This document shows, piece by piece, positions 1 to 8,653 of a stretch of 64,000 nt of DNA. The notes below the pieces were generated by a model, which saw only the letters and a list, made by a program, of their open reading frames with translations, had not been told where the DNA came from and ran no database searches. The DNA lies in assembly GCA_035567895.1 (NCBI GenBank), contig DATMPC010000058.1, forward strand, positions 124,001 to 188,000, given 5' to 3'. This DNA comes from Terriglobales bacterium. GTDB taxonomy: Bacteria > Acidobacteriota > Terriglobia > Terriglobales > Acidobacteriaceae. Position 1 is the first letter of the stretch, and each line of letters starts with the position of its first letter. The position numbers were made by a program, and so were the translations under genes.

Positions 1-2
1 CT

Positions 3-2075
3 GTGGTGTCGGGTTCGTTGCCGAATCAGGAGCGCCCCCAAGTTCCAAAACCGCATGTTCCCGAGGTATCTGAGTTCGACGCTGAGCCAGAGTTTATTAC
101 TGGACTGCGCACCATGGAGACTGCTGCGGTGCCGCAATCGAAGTCGGTCCGCATCGCACTGGATCGTCTCGACAGCATGATGAACGTAGTCGGGGAGTTA
201 GTCATTAACCGAACGCGTATGCTAGGACGCCTGGCGGAACTCGAGCGTCTCGCTGATGTCCTCAATTTCTCCAAGGGAAGAATGTCCGACAAGATCGGCG
301 AGTTCCAGGAGAAGCACGAATTCAACCGCATCGTAGGCGGGTTTACATCCTCGTACTCATCCCAAGGAATCGCCGCGTCGGCCGCCGGCTTTCAGGATCA
401 TTCCGAATTCACCGAGCTCGAGATGGATCGCTACGACGACTACAACATTCTTTCGCGATCACTCACTGAAATCTCTGCGGACGTCACCGAGGTTCTCACA
501 CAGCTCGATGGTTTTGTGCGGCGGGTTGATTCAGACATCGACGAATTCACCGGCTTGGCTCACCGGCTGCAAGATGAAATCACTCAAGCACGCATGGTTC
601 CAATTGGGAACCTCTACACTCGCATCTCACGCACGGTGCGCGATGCTGCAAAGGCCGCCGGCAAGCTGGTTGAACTAAGCTTGACTGGCGCCGAAACGGA
701 ACTCGACAACAGCATCATCCAGCAGATATCCGATCCGCTAATTCATCTGGTTCGCAATGCCGTTGCTCACGGGCTTGAGAGCACAGAAGAACGCTATCGG
801 GCAGGCAAGACCGATCATGGCAATGTTGCCGTTCGTGCGTACCATCGTGGGAATCACATCTACATAGAAGTTGAGGACGATGGAAAGGGAATCGATTACG
901 GGCGTGTACGTAAGGCCGCTGTCGATCAGGGAATTTACACGCAAGAGCAGGCCGATCGACTTGCCGAGCGTGAGCTGTTGGAGCTGCTGTTCCATCCGGG
1001 ATTCTCAACTGCATCGCGTAAGACCGAGCTCGCCGGACGTGGCGTTGGGCTCGACGTAGTTCGTGCCAACTTAACAGCGTTAAACGGCGAGATCGATGTT
1101 GATACGCAGGCCAGCGTTGGTACGCGCTTCACGTTGAAAGTTCCGCTGACGCTCATCATCTCCCAAGCGCTGTTCGTACGCTGCGGCGAGTTGAGCTTTG
1201 CAGTGCCGCTTTCCTTCGTAGAAGAGATTCGACGTGTGCCTGCGGGAACCGTAGAAGAAGTCGGCGGCAAGCTGTTGACCAAAGTTCGCGACTCAGTTAC
1301 AGAAGTCGTCCGCCTCGATTCCCAACTTGGGTTGTCAAAGTCCGAGCCTGTGAGTGGCTATTATCACTTGGTACTCGTGAGCGTTGCCGGTCGCTCTGTT
1401 GGAGTGATCGTCGACGAAGTGATTCGTAAAGATGAAATTGTCATCAAGAATTTGGGCGAATACCTGCACAATGTAAAGCTCTTTCCGGGAGCCACGATCG
1501 CTCCCGATGGCAGTCTGATCCTGCTCATCGATGTGAACCGCCTGGTGGCGGGAGAGTCGATCGAAAAGCGTCCTCTGATGACTAGAGCGACTGCAGCGCG
1601 AATCTTCGCGCCGGGCGCCGCCGCAGTGGCTGCCGGACACATTCCCAGCGGAGCCATCGAACAGGTTGCGACGGAAAAGGTAGTGATCCTGGCCGACGAT
1701 TCGATCAGCGTCCGCAGATTCGTTGGCCGGATGTTAGAGAAGGCCGGGTATCGCGTGCGATTGGCCGGAGACGGACTTGAAGCTTTGGAAATTGCTCTGC
1801 AGGGCCATTGCGATCTGATTATCACGGACCTCGAAATGCCACGGACTAACGGCTACGAGTTGATGATGCACCTGCGCCAGACTCCCGAGACGAAGCACAT
1901 TCCTGTGATGGTAGTTACTTCACGAGCAGGAGAAAAGCATCGCGATCGAGCGATGAAAGAAGGTGCCTCCGCGTTTCTGACTAAGCCGGTGCAGGATGAG
2001 CAACTGATCGCCGCAGTACAAGAATTGATCGGTGCAGCGCACGGTGGCACGCTGAGCATGGCACAAACGGTTTGA
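3..2075 (+). CDS. cheA: CheA-type hybrid histidine kinase (5' end outside window)
   Basis: Chemosensory kinase that autophosphorylates and passes phosphate to response regulators. The visible 690 residues start after the expected N-terminal Hpt domain, so the gene runs off the left edge. Seen in order: a P3 dimerisation helix region (about 45-230, MNVVGELV near the start), an ATPase domain with N-box LVRNAVAHGLE near 250, G1 DDGKGID near 293 and G2 GRGVGLDVV near 347, a CheW-like domain (about 385-520), and a C-terminal receiver (about 559-685) with an intact acidic pair (ADDS), phospho-acceptor Asp in ITDLEMP and Lys in TKPV. A fused receiver is common in gliding/twitching-type chemosensory kinases and may act as a phosphate sink. 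It is followed at once by cheB. The phosphorylated His cannot be checked because that part is missing. Confidence 0.93.
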   Translation: MVSGSLPNQERPQVPKPHVPEVSEFDAEPEFITGLRTMETAAVPQSKSVRIALDRLDSMMNVVGELVINRTRMLGRLAELERLADVLNFSKGRMSDKIGEFQEKHEFNRIVGGFTSSYSSQGIAASAAGFQDHSEFTELEMDRYDDYNILSRSLTEISADVTEVLTQLDGFVRRVDSDIDEFTGLAHRLQDEITQARMVPIGNLYTRISRTVRDAAKAAGKLVELSLTGAETELDNSIIQQISDPLIHLVRNAVAHGLESTEERYRAGKTDHGNVAVRAYHRGNHIYIEVEDDGKGIDYGRVRKAAVDQGIYTQEQADRLAERELLELLFHPGFSTASRKTELAGRGVGLDVVRANLTALNGEIDVDTQASVGTRFTLKVPLTLIISQALFVRCGELSFAVPLSFVEEIRRVPAGTVEEVGGKLLTKVRDSVTEVVRLDSQLGLSKSEPVSGYYHLVLVSVAGRSVGVIVDEVIRKDEIVIKNLGEYLHNVKLFPGATIAPDGSLILLIDVNRLVAGESIEKRPLMTRATAARIFAPGAAAVAAGHIPSGAIEQVATEKVVILADDSISVRRFVGRMLEKAGYRVRLAGDGLEALEIALQGHCDLIITDLEMPRTNGYELMMHLRQTPETKHIPVMVVTSRAGEKHRDRAMKEGASAFLTKPVQDEQLIAAVQELIGAAHGGTLSMAQTV

Positions 2076-2077
2076 GC

Positions 2078-3223
2078 ATGACTGGCTCGCGCAAAATTCG
2101 GGTCCTCATCGCTGACGATTCCGCGTTTATGCGGAAGGTGCTGCACAGCATTCTGCTTGCAGAACCCGGATTCGAAGTTGCAGGCGAGGCGCGTGACGGC
2201 CGCGAAGCCATCTCTCAAGCAGAGGCGCTGAAGCCAGATGTCGTAACTATGGACATCAACATGCCTCACATTGATGGATTGCAGGCGACCGAACAGATCA
2301 TGTCGACGAATCCGCGGCCGATTCTCGTCGTGAGCTCCGAGTCCCGCGAAGGCGCTCAAGTGACGTTGAAGGCGCTCGAACTTGGCGCCATCGATTTTGT
2401 TGCGAAGCCGACAAGCGGTGTCGATCTCGACATGAGCAGCGTGCGTGAGGAGCTAGTGCGAAAACTGCGAGTGGCAGCAAAAGTGCGTGTCGTCAGGACC
2501 GCTTCGCGAACCAAACTGGGACACGAGGTTGCCAGCTCGGCTCCGCGTACCGAGCCGGCAGCGAATGCCGGCGCGAAATCCGAAGAGTCACGCTCCAACG
2601 GGTCGTCTGCTCCGCCACGTTCTCAGAACAAATTTCCTCTCGTAGTGATTGCAGCTTCGACGGGTGGTCCGGCCACGCTGATGAAGTTTTTTCCGCTGTT
2701 CCCACGCGATTTTCCCGGGGCGGTAATCGTGGTTCAGCACATGCCGGGTAATTTCACCTCACAGTTCAGTCAGCAACTGTCGGAGACCTGCTCCATTCGC
2801 GCGAAAGAAGCGGAGGCTGGCGAGATTCTCGCTCCGGCAACGATCTACGTTTGCCCAGGGTCGCACCACATGCGTGTCTCATCCACGGGCCGCGTCATGC
2901 TTGATGAGGGTCCACGAATTCTCGGGTACCGTCCCTGCGCGGATGTAACCCTGGAGAGTGCTGCTGCGTATGCTGGAGCGATGTGCATTGGAGTGATCCT
3001 TACCGGAATGGGAAATGATGGCGTGCGTGGCGCGCAGGCGGTGAAGGATGCTAGTGGCTACGTGATCGCACAGGACGAGGCCACTTCGGTGATTTTTGGA
3101 ATGAACGGGGAAGCAATTCGAGCCGGCGTAGTCGATCAAGTGCTCCCCATCGACGACATCTTTGCAGCAATTGAAAAAAGGATTCTCTACGTTCAGAGTG
3201 CAGCCCGCGCAGGTGCGGTATGA
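2078..3223 (+). CDS. cheB: CheB chemotaxis response regulator, protein-glutamate methylesterase
   Basis: Removes methyl groups (and deamidates glutamine) on chemoreceptors after phosphorylation by CheA, for adaptation. Seen: an N-terminal receiver (about 1-125) with ADDSAFMR and phospho-acceptor Asp in TMDINMP, a linker of about 60 residues rich in Ser, Ala and Arg, and a CheB catalytic domain (about 188-370) with the nucleophile Ser in AASTGGP, His in VQHMP and Asp in GMGNDG, so the triad is complete. A TTG at 2072 overlapping the cheA stop would add two residues; I prefer the ATG at 2078. The stop overlaps the next start (ATGA), indicating translational coupling. No cheR is visible in the window. 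Confidence 0.94.
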   Translation: MTGSRKIRVLIADDSAFMRKVLHSILLAEPGFEVAGEARDGREAISQAEALKPDVVTMDINMPHIDGLQATEQIMSTNPRPILVVSSESREGAQVTLKALELGAIDFVAKPTSGVDLDMSSVREELVRKLRVAAKVRVVRTASRTKLGHEVASSAPRTEPAANAGAKSEESRSNGSSAPPRSQNKFPLVVIAASTGGPATLMKFFPLFPRDFPGAVIVVQHMPGNFTSQFSQQLSETCSIRAKEAEAGEILAPATIYVCPGSHHMRVSSTGRVMLDEGPRILGYRPCADVTLESAAAYAGAMCIGVILTGMGNDGVRGAQAVKDASGYVIAQDEATSVIFGMNGEAIRAGVVDQVLPIDDIFAAIEKRILYVQSAARAGAV

Positions 3224-3747
3224 ACTCTTCTCGATCCAGAAATATCGGCAGCCGATTCAAGCCGCGCTCTGGCGAGACGGTAATCCTGTTCTCCGTTGGC
3301 GGTGCGAAGTTTGCGATTGCCGCAAGTGCTGTGGAAGAAATTCGCGATCTAGCCGGATTACAAAAGCTTGGGTTAGGAGTTCAGCAGAGGTTTGCAAAAG
3401 TGAAGCAAACGCTCGAACGCCAGGGGCAGCGCTACTTTGTCGTGGACACGAGCGAACATTTTCATCTCGTGGCGGTTCGTCCATCCAGAGTATTGATCTT
3501 GCGGCACGCCCGGGCAGCGGTGATCGCGGATGCTATCGATTGCATGCATGAGCTGAATTCCATGCAAGCACTGCCTCGAGCTTTTTCAGGCGAGGAGCGC
3601 AATTGGTACAGGGGCTTGGCGCTGGTGAAGGGAAGAGTGATTCCAGTTGTTCGACCAGAGGCATTTTTGAGCAAGGTGGAAGTTGCGCTCATAGAAGCGT
3701 CCATGCGTGATCGCGAGACGGCGGGACAAGTGGTGTCGAGAGCATGA
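3220..3747 (+). CDS. CheW-like protein, divergent
   Basis: A 175-residue protein with a recognisable but diverged CheW fold: an N-terminal strand reading VILFSVGGAKFAIAASAVEEI and a C-terminal LALVKGRVIPVVRPEAFL segment, separated by a larger than usual middle part. CheW proteins bridge receptors and CheA. The start overlaps the cheB stop by 4 bp and the stop overlaps the next CheW gene by 4 bp, so it is part of the same operon. The divergence and the presence of a second CheW suggest a specialised adaptor rather than the main coupling protein. That role is inference. Confidence 0.75.
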   Translation: MNSSRSRNIGSRFKPRSGETVILFSVGGAKFAIAASAVEEIRDLAGLQKLGLGVQQRFAKVKQTLERQGQRYFVVDTSEHFHLVAVRPSRVLILRHARAAVIADAIDCMHELNSMQALPRAFSGEERNWYRGLALVKGRVIPVVRPEAFLSKVEVALIEASMRDRETAGQVVSRA

Positions 3748-4193
3748 CAAAGAGAAGTCAAGCACGAGACAGCTTTGTTGTCTTTCCGTTAGGAAAGAAG
3801 CGCTTTGCCTTGATTGCTGAGCAAGTAAGCGAGTTGTCGCGCCCTACAGAGCACGGCGAAGTCGAACAGCAGACTTTTCCCCATACAACGCGAATGCTCA
3901 CTGGTGTTGTTGTGCGGCGCAACCAGATTGTCCCAGTGGCGGATATAGCGTCAGCATTGATCGGCCCTGAAGTTCCGGAGCGGAAGTTTTATTTGATCGT
4001 GAACCTGAGTGCGCGAGGCAAGGTGAATCGGGCCGCAGTTCCCGTTACGGGAGAATGCGAACTGGCCGAAGCCGAACGTCTGCCGGCAAGCGGCAAGCTG
4101 CCGCCGTACGTCTCCGGATTGCTTTCCTTCAATGATGAGATTGTCGAGGTGCTCGATCTTGAACGCCTGATGGCCGCCGAGGTGCGAGCATGA
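3744..4193 (+). CDS. CheW-domain adaptor protein
   Basis: A 149-residue single CheW domain. Seen: FVVFPLGKKRFALIAEQVSEL at the N-terminus, a central GVVVRRNQIVPVADI stretch typical of the CheW beta-barrel, and a C-terminal VSGLLSFNDEIVEVLDLERL. It probably couples receptors or other sensors to the upstream CheA. It overlaps both neighbours by 4 bp (ATGA), as do most genes in this operon. Two adjacent CheW-type proteins with different divergence imply either two signalling branches or one scaffold and one regulator. It is shorter than or similar to standard CheW (about 150-165 residues), so it looks complete. Confidence 0.85.
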   Translation: MTKRSQARDSFVVFPLGKKRFALIAEQVSELSRPTEHGEVEQQTFPHTTRMLTGVVVRRNQIVPVADIASALIGPEVPERKFYLIVNLSARGKVNRAAVPVTGECELAEAERLPASGKLPPYVSGLLSFNDEIVEVLDLERLMAAEVRA

Positions 4194-4954
4194 GTTCGCA
4201 GGCATTTGCCAAGATTCTCGTTATCGATAGCAATGTGTTCTTCGCCAAACGTCTCAGTGAGGCTTTGAAGCAGGAAGGTATGGAAGTGACGCACAGCACC
4301 CAGGCAGCCTATGCGCTGACCATGCTGGAATGGGATGCCCCAGCCGCCATTCTGTGCGCGACAAATTTGCGCGAGATGAATGCGTTTGACCTGCCTCGGA
4401 TCGTTCATGGCGACACGAAAACGGCGCACATTCCTATTGTGGCACTGGGAGACGGCGGGGACCATGCTTTGATGGCGGCTTTCCGCGCCGGCTGCGATGA
4501 CTATGTGGATCGCAAGCTGGGCCCCGAGCACATCGCATCGCATCTGCGCGCGTTCCTGAAGAGTCACGAAGAAGGTTTTCAGCCAACGCAGATGCTGGGA
4601 GGCTCGGACACGGCACTGAGCGGCAGCCTATCGCATCTGGATCTTCTTGGAGTCATACAGATGTTGTTGCACTCGCGGCAGGCAGGCGCTCTCCACATCA
4701 ACGCTGCCGATCTTGATGGAGTGATGTTCTTTGATGCGGGCGACATTTCCCATGCGGAAGCCGGAGAGCGCATTGGCGACGACGCCGTGGTTGAAATCGT
4801 AAAGCGTACCAACGGAATCGAGAACGGAGTGTACAAGTTCGTTCCGGGCGCCACGGCAGCAACTCGCACCGTGCTGCGATCTGCGACCGAACTTATGCTT
4901 GACGCTCTGCGTGAGCTAGATGAAAGCGCAAGCTTACTCGACGGGGAGGTTTAG
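4190..4954 (+). CDS. Pseudo-receiver fused to DUF4388 (PatA N-terminal-like) domain
   Basis: A 254-residue protein. Residues about 8-125 have a receiver fold, but the conserved residues have changed: the acidic pair region reads VIDSN, the phospho-acceptor position in CATNLREM is Asn59 instead of Asp, and the KP motif reads RK. It therefore probably cannot be phosphorylated in the usual way. Residues about 140-250 match the DUF4388 / PatA N-terminal type (GSLSHLDLLGVIQMLLHSRQAGALHI, then a GVMFFDAGDISHAE strand), a domain found in output proteins of gliding and chemosensory pathways. It overlaps the upstream CheW gene by 4 bp and is followed immediately by the next receiver gene. Its role as a protein-protein output is inference. 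Confidence 0.85.
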   Translation: MSSQAFAKILVIDSNVFFAKRLSEALKQEGMEVTHSTQAAYALTMLEWDAPAAILCATNLREMNAFDLPRIVHGDTKTAHIPIVALGDGGDHALMAAFRAGCDDYVDRKLGPEHIASHLRAFLKSHEEGFQPTQMLGGSDTALSGSLSHLDLLGVIQMLLHSRQAGALHINAADLDGVMFFDAGDISHAEAGERIGDDAVVEIVKRTNGIENGVYKFVPGATAATRTVLRSATELMLDALRELDESASLLDGEV

Positions 4955-5692
4955 GTGGCTAGCACTCCTACAGTAGTGTTTATCGATGACAGCGCGACGA
5001 TGCGCGAGGTCATCAAGATCGCGTTTCGCCGCGAAAACATCGAGGTGGTTGCCTATGCCGATGCCGCCAGCGCGCTGCCGAGTATTGAGCAGAGCAACCC
5101 TGACGTCGTGATCACCGATGTGATCATGCCGGACAAAGATGGTTACGAAGTTTGCCAGCATATCAAACAGCATCCGCGACTTAACAACACGCCAGTCATT
5201 CTCATGTCGGGAGTCGTGAATCGCGCAGTCGCCGAGAAAGCCTTTTCGGTGAAAGCTGACGAACTCATTCGTAAGCCGTTTCAGCCGCAGGATCTGATTA
5301 CTCGTGTGAAACATTTGCTCAAGTCTGACGCGAGTCCGGCTCCGCAGGGGCAAGGCAACGCCGCCGCGGCACTCAGCAGCATTTTCTCTACGGCACCGGC
5401 TGCGAATGGCAGCACAAAACCGCGGCAAACACCCACGGGACCGCAATTCACGGCAGCCGCTACCGTGCCTACAGCTCAGGAGCCGATTTCCGCGGCGGTG
5501 CCAGCAAGGCAGCCACCAGGTAACGGAGGTACGTCGAAAGGACCGATAGCCGCGTCGGGCGACGTCAGTAAGCTCAAGATGGAGATTGCCCGCCTGGAAG
5601 GTCTTGTAAAGAAGCTGCAATCGGAGTTGGCTGCGGAGCGCGAATACGTCCGCTCACTCGAGGAACACTTCAAGACTGCGCAGCAGGGTTGA
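4955..5692 (+). CDS. Response regulator with receiver domain and C-terminal coiled coil
   Basis: Residues 1-125 form a canonical receiver: acidic pair in FIDDSATMR, phospho-acceptor Asp in ITDVIMPDKDG, Thr/Ser switch in LMSG and Lys in RKPF. A low-complexity linker rich in Ala, Pro, Thr and Gly (about 128-200) leads to a helical C-terminal end with heptad-like spacing (KMEIARLEGLVKKLQSEL onward), probably a coiled coil for oligomerisation. The GTG start at 4955 directly follows the previous stop and has a GGGGAGG Shine-Dalgarno at 4942-4948. It is the last gene of the chemosensory operon and the likely phospho-receiver partner of the upstream kinase, with no DNA-binding domain. Confidence 0.88.
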   Translation: MASTPTVVFIDDSATMREVIKIAFRRENIEVVAYADAASALPSIEQSNPDVVITDVIMPDKDGYEVCQHIKQHPRLNNTPVILMSGVVNRAVAEKAFSVKADELIRKPFQPQDLITRVKHLLKSDASPAPQGQGNAAAALSSIFSTAPAANGSTKPRQTPTGPQFTAAATVPTAQEPISAAVPARQPPGNGGTSKGPIAASGDVSKLKMEIARLEGLVKKLQSELAAEREYVRSLEEHFKTAQQG

Positions 5693-5700
5693 GGGAAATC

Positions 5701-5749
5701 CGCCATGGATGGCGTGCCCACCGCAGACCAGAAGGCGAGGAGTCTGCGG
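5701..5749 (+). terminator. Paired hairpins between convergent cheA operon and uvrB
   Basis: Two inverted repeats lie directly after the last chemosensory gene: CGCCAT-GG-ATGGCG (5701-5714) and CCGCAGAC with GTCTGCGG (5721-5728 and 5742-5749). There is no T-tract, so termination is inferred from position between convergent genes. Confidence 0.35.
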
Positions 5750-5763
5750 CAAGAGTTGAACGG

Positions 5764-7752
5764 CTACATGATCAGAATCTCTTTCGATCGCAGATCCTTG
5801 ATCATATCCCGCAGTTTCGCCGCCTTTTCGAATTCAAATCGCTTGGCCGCCGCACGCATCTGCTCTTCCAGACGCGTTATGTAACCGTCCAAATCTTGTT
5901 GAGATCCGAATTCGGGAACTGACTCGACTGCTTCCGTCAGTTCAGTAGCATCGGGATCGACGATTTGCGCCAATGAGTAGTCGAGCGGACGGACAATTGA
6001 CTCCGGCGTAATCCCATTTTCCTCGTTGTAGGCGCGCTGAATCGCCCGACGACGTTCTGTTTCATCCATCGCGCGCCGCATGGAGTCAGTAATTACGTCC
6101 GCGTACAGAATCGACCGGCCATACAGATGTCTTGCGCACCGACCGATGGTTTGAATAAGAGATCCGCTGGAGCGGAGAAAACCTTCTTTATCGGCGTCCA
6201 GCACAGCTACGAGCGATACTTCGGGTAGATCTAATCCTTCTCGCAGGAGGTTAATTCCAACGAGCACGTCGTACTCACCGCGACGCAAATCGCGCAGGAT
6301 CTTAATGCGCTCGAGGGTTTCGATTTCCGAATGCATGTATCGACAGCGCACGCCGACCTCGCTGTAGTACTCGGCGAGATCCTCGGCCATGCGCTTAGTC
6401 AGAGTCGTGACCAGCACGCGCTCTTTGCGCTCAGCGCGCAGTCGAATCTCGTGCAAGAGGTCGTCGATCTGGCCTTTTACAGGACGAATCTCAACTTCAG
6501 GGTCAATTAATCCGGTAGGCCTGATGATCTGCTCCACTACTACTCCGGCCGACTTCGTCAGCTCGTACGGCCCCGGTGTCGCGGAGACATAGATGGCCTG
6601 GTTCACGCGCGTCTCGAACTCCTCGAATTGCAGGGGACGGTTGTCCATCGCGGACGGCAGACGGAATCCGTATTCGACGAGATTGGCTTTGCGGGAACGA
6701 TCTCCGTGCCACATGCCATGTAGTTGCGGAACGGTTTGGTGTGACTCGTCGATGAACAGCAGGAAATCACGAGGCACATAGTCCAGCAACGTCGGCGGTG
6801 CCTCTCCCGGCAGGCGGCCGGAAAAATGCCGTGAGTAATTCTCGATGCCGTGGCAGTATCCGACAGACTTGATCATTTCCAGGTCGAAACGCGTGCGTTG
6901 ATGAACTCTCTGCGATTCAACCAGGCGGCCCTGCTGCTCGAGTTCCTTTTCCCACCAGGCCAGCTCTTCCAGGATGGAATCGATCGCCTTCTTCTTGCGG
7001 TCCGGCTGCAGCACGTAGTGGCTCTTGGGATAAATCGGCAAGCGGGCGTATTTCTGTTTCACTGTCCCAAAGAGCGGATCAATCTGCGAGAGCGACTCAA
7101 TCTCGTCGCCAAACAGCTCGATCCGGTACGCCATGTCGTCGTACGTAGGGAAGATCTCAATTACGTCGCCGCGCACTCGAAACGTGCCGCGCCGAAAGTC
7201 CGACTCGTTGCGGTCGTAGAGAATTTCCACCAGCCGGCGCGTGATGTCTTCCCGCTTGATCTTCTGGCCTTTTTCCAGGAACAGAAGCATGCCGTAATAC
7301 GCATCCGGAGAGCCGAGACCGTAGATACAACTAACTGAGGCGACGATTATGCAATCTCGCCGCTCAAACAGCGACTTGGTTGCCGAGAGCCGCAGCTTGT
7401 CGAGTTCATCATTGATAGTGGCTTCCTTCTCGATGTAAACGTCGCCAGAAGGAATGTAGGCCTCAGGCTGGTAGTAGTCGTAATAGGAAACGAAGTACTC
7501 AACTGCGTTGTTGGGAAAGAACTGCTTGAATTCATGGTAGAGCTGCGCGGCCAGAGTCTTGTTATGCGCAAGCACGAGCGCCGGACGGTTGAACCTCTCG
7601 ATGAGCTTGGCCATCGTGTAGGTCTTCCCCGATCCGGTCACGCCAAGCAGGACCTGATGCTTCTCGCCAGCGTAAAGACCTCGCGACAATTCCTCAATCG
7701 CCCGGCCCTGATCACCGGCCGGCTTGTAATCGCTTACCAGCTTAAAATCCAT
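5764..7752 (-). CDS. uvrB: UvrABC system protein B (excision nuclease subunit B)
   Basis: Damage-verification helicase of nucleotide excision repair; it is loaded by UvrA and recruits UvrC. Seen: Walker A GVTGSGKT near residue 40, the beta-hairpin region with [12 protein letters not shown] that clamps the DNA strand, DEAD-type motif DESH, the helicase VI region QTIGRCARH, and a C-terminal UVR domain ([16 protein letters not shown]) that contacts UvrC. Length (about 662 residues) is normal. I start at the ATG at 7752 ([15 protein letters not shown]), which matches the family; a GTG at 7767 would add five residues. It is a single gene convergent with the chemosensory operon. Confidence 0.97.
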   Translation of the reverse strand: MDFKLVSDYKPAGDQGRAIEELSRGLYAGEKHQVLLGVTGSGKTYTMAKLIERFNRPALVLAHNKTLAAQLYHEFKQFFPNNAVEYFVSYYDYYQPEAYIPSGDVYIEKEATINDELDKLRLSATKSLFERRDCIIVASVSCIYGLGSPDAYYGMLLFLEKGQKIKREDITRRLVEILYDRNESDFRRGTFRVRGDVIEIFPTYDDMAYRIELFGDEIESLSQIDPLFGTVKQKYARLPIYPKSHYVLQPDRKKKAIDSILEELAWWEKELEQQGRLVESQRVHQRTRFDLEMIKSVGYCHGIENYSRHFSGRLPGEAPPTLLDYVPRDFLLFIDESHQTVPQLHGMWHGDRSRKANLVEYGFRLPSAMDNRPLQFEEFETRVNQAIYVSATPGPYELTKSAGVVVEQIIRPTGLIDPEVEIRPVKGQIDDLLHEIRLRAERKERVLVTTLTKRMAEDLAEYYSEVGVRCRYMHSEIETLERIKILRDLRRGEYDVLVGINLLREGLDLPEVSLVAVLDADKEGFLRSSGSLIQTIGRCARHLYGRSILYADVITDSMRRAMDETERRRAIQRAYNEENGITPESIVRPLDYSLAQIVDPDATELTEAVESVPEFGSQQDLDGYITRLEEQMRAAAKRFEFEKAAKLRDMIKDLRSKEILIM

Positions 7753-7855
7753 AAGCAGAAGGCCCACAGAACGAAAAATCAGTAAGTGGGCATCTCTCTA
7801 TTGTGACACAATCACCAAGTCCAGCTCTGCGATCGAGACACTTAGACAGCACAAG

Positions 7856-8566
7856 TCACTTCGCGCTGTGCAGCGCTTTCTTGCCCTTGAACAGTTTGAT
7901 CCAATCGCGCGGGCTATCCACGAGCACGTCCGGCGGGGCAGTCTCCAAAGTGTGGGGTGCAAGACCATACGAGCATCCAACGGAGTAGACCCCAGCGTTC
8001 TGAGCCGTGATTACATCCACGTCCGAATCCCCTATCAACACTGCCTCCGAGGCTTCACAGTTTGCTTCGCGAAGCAGCTTGCGCACACCAAATGGATCGG
8101 GTTTTTTTGTCTCGAAGCTATTTCCGCCATATACCTGGAAGAAGAATTCATTCATTCCGAGTGCATCAACGATTGCTCGTGAAGGTCCCACAGGTTTGTT
8201 GCTCAGCACGGCCATCTTGCGCGGGAGGGTATCCGTGAAGCAGAGTGCCTTCAGCGCGTCGATTACGCCGTCATACACGTATGTGTGGTCCAGTTTGTGC
8301 TTGCGGTAGTAGTCAAGGAAGAACTGCAAAGCCACGTGCAGGAAGTGTTCGTCTTTGGGATCGCCCAAAGCCCGGCGAACCAGCATAGGGGCTCCATCTC
8401 CGATGTAGGTCGCAATTACTTCCAGGGGCAGTTCGTGCCGTCCGAAATGGCGCAGCATCGCGTTCACGGAATTTCCAAGGTCCTGGCGGGAATCAACCAG
8501 GGTGCCGTCAAGGTCGAAGATCAAGAGCCGCAACTGGCGAACAGGAATTTCACGATTAATCTTCAT
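7856..8566 (-). CDS. HAD-superfamily phosphatase, phosphoglycolate phosphatase-like
   Basis: A 236-residue soluble HAD hydrolase. Motif I is FDLDGTLVDS (nucleophile Asp18, acid/base Asp20), motif II is the Ser in VLSNKP, the Lys is in ETKKPDP and motif IV is GDSDVD, so the active site is complete. An alpha-helical C1 cap lies between motifs I and II, as in Gph and related enzymes. Phosphoglycolate phosphatase removes a toxic product of DNA repair, so the position next to uvrB could be meaningful, but substrate specificity in this family cannot be read from sequence. ATG start at 8566. Confidence 0.85.
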   Translation of the reverse strand: MKINREIPVRQLRLLIFDLDGTLVDSRQDLGNSVNAMLRHFGRHELPLEVIATYIGDGAPMLVRRALGDPKDEHFLHVALQFFLDYYRKHKLDHTYVYDGVIDALKALCFTDTLPRKMAVLSNKPVGPSRAIVDALGMNEFFFQVYGGNSFETKKPDPFGVRKLLREANCEASEAVLIGDSDVDVITAQNAGVYSVGCSYGLAPHTLETAPPDVLVDSPRDWIKLFKGKKALHSAK

Positions 8567-8653
8567 TGCTTTCAGTTTATCTGTGGAAGCTGAGCCCGGT
8601 AAGTCCGACTATTGTCTTGCGTCTATGATGTTCGCCGACATTCTTTCAGACCG

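Noticed and set aside
5705-5881. Open frame starting ATG at 5705 with a weak ribosome site, running into the uvrB antisense
   Set aside because: Only about 20 codons lie outside the uvrB gene, they coincide with two hairpins between convergent genes, and the rest is antisense of a conserved gene.
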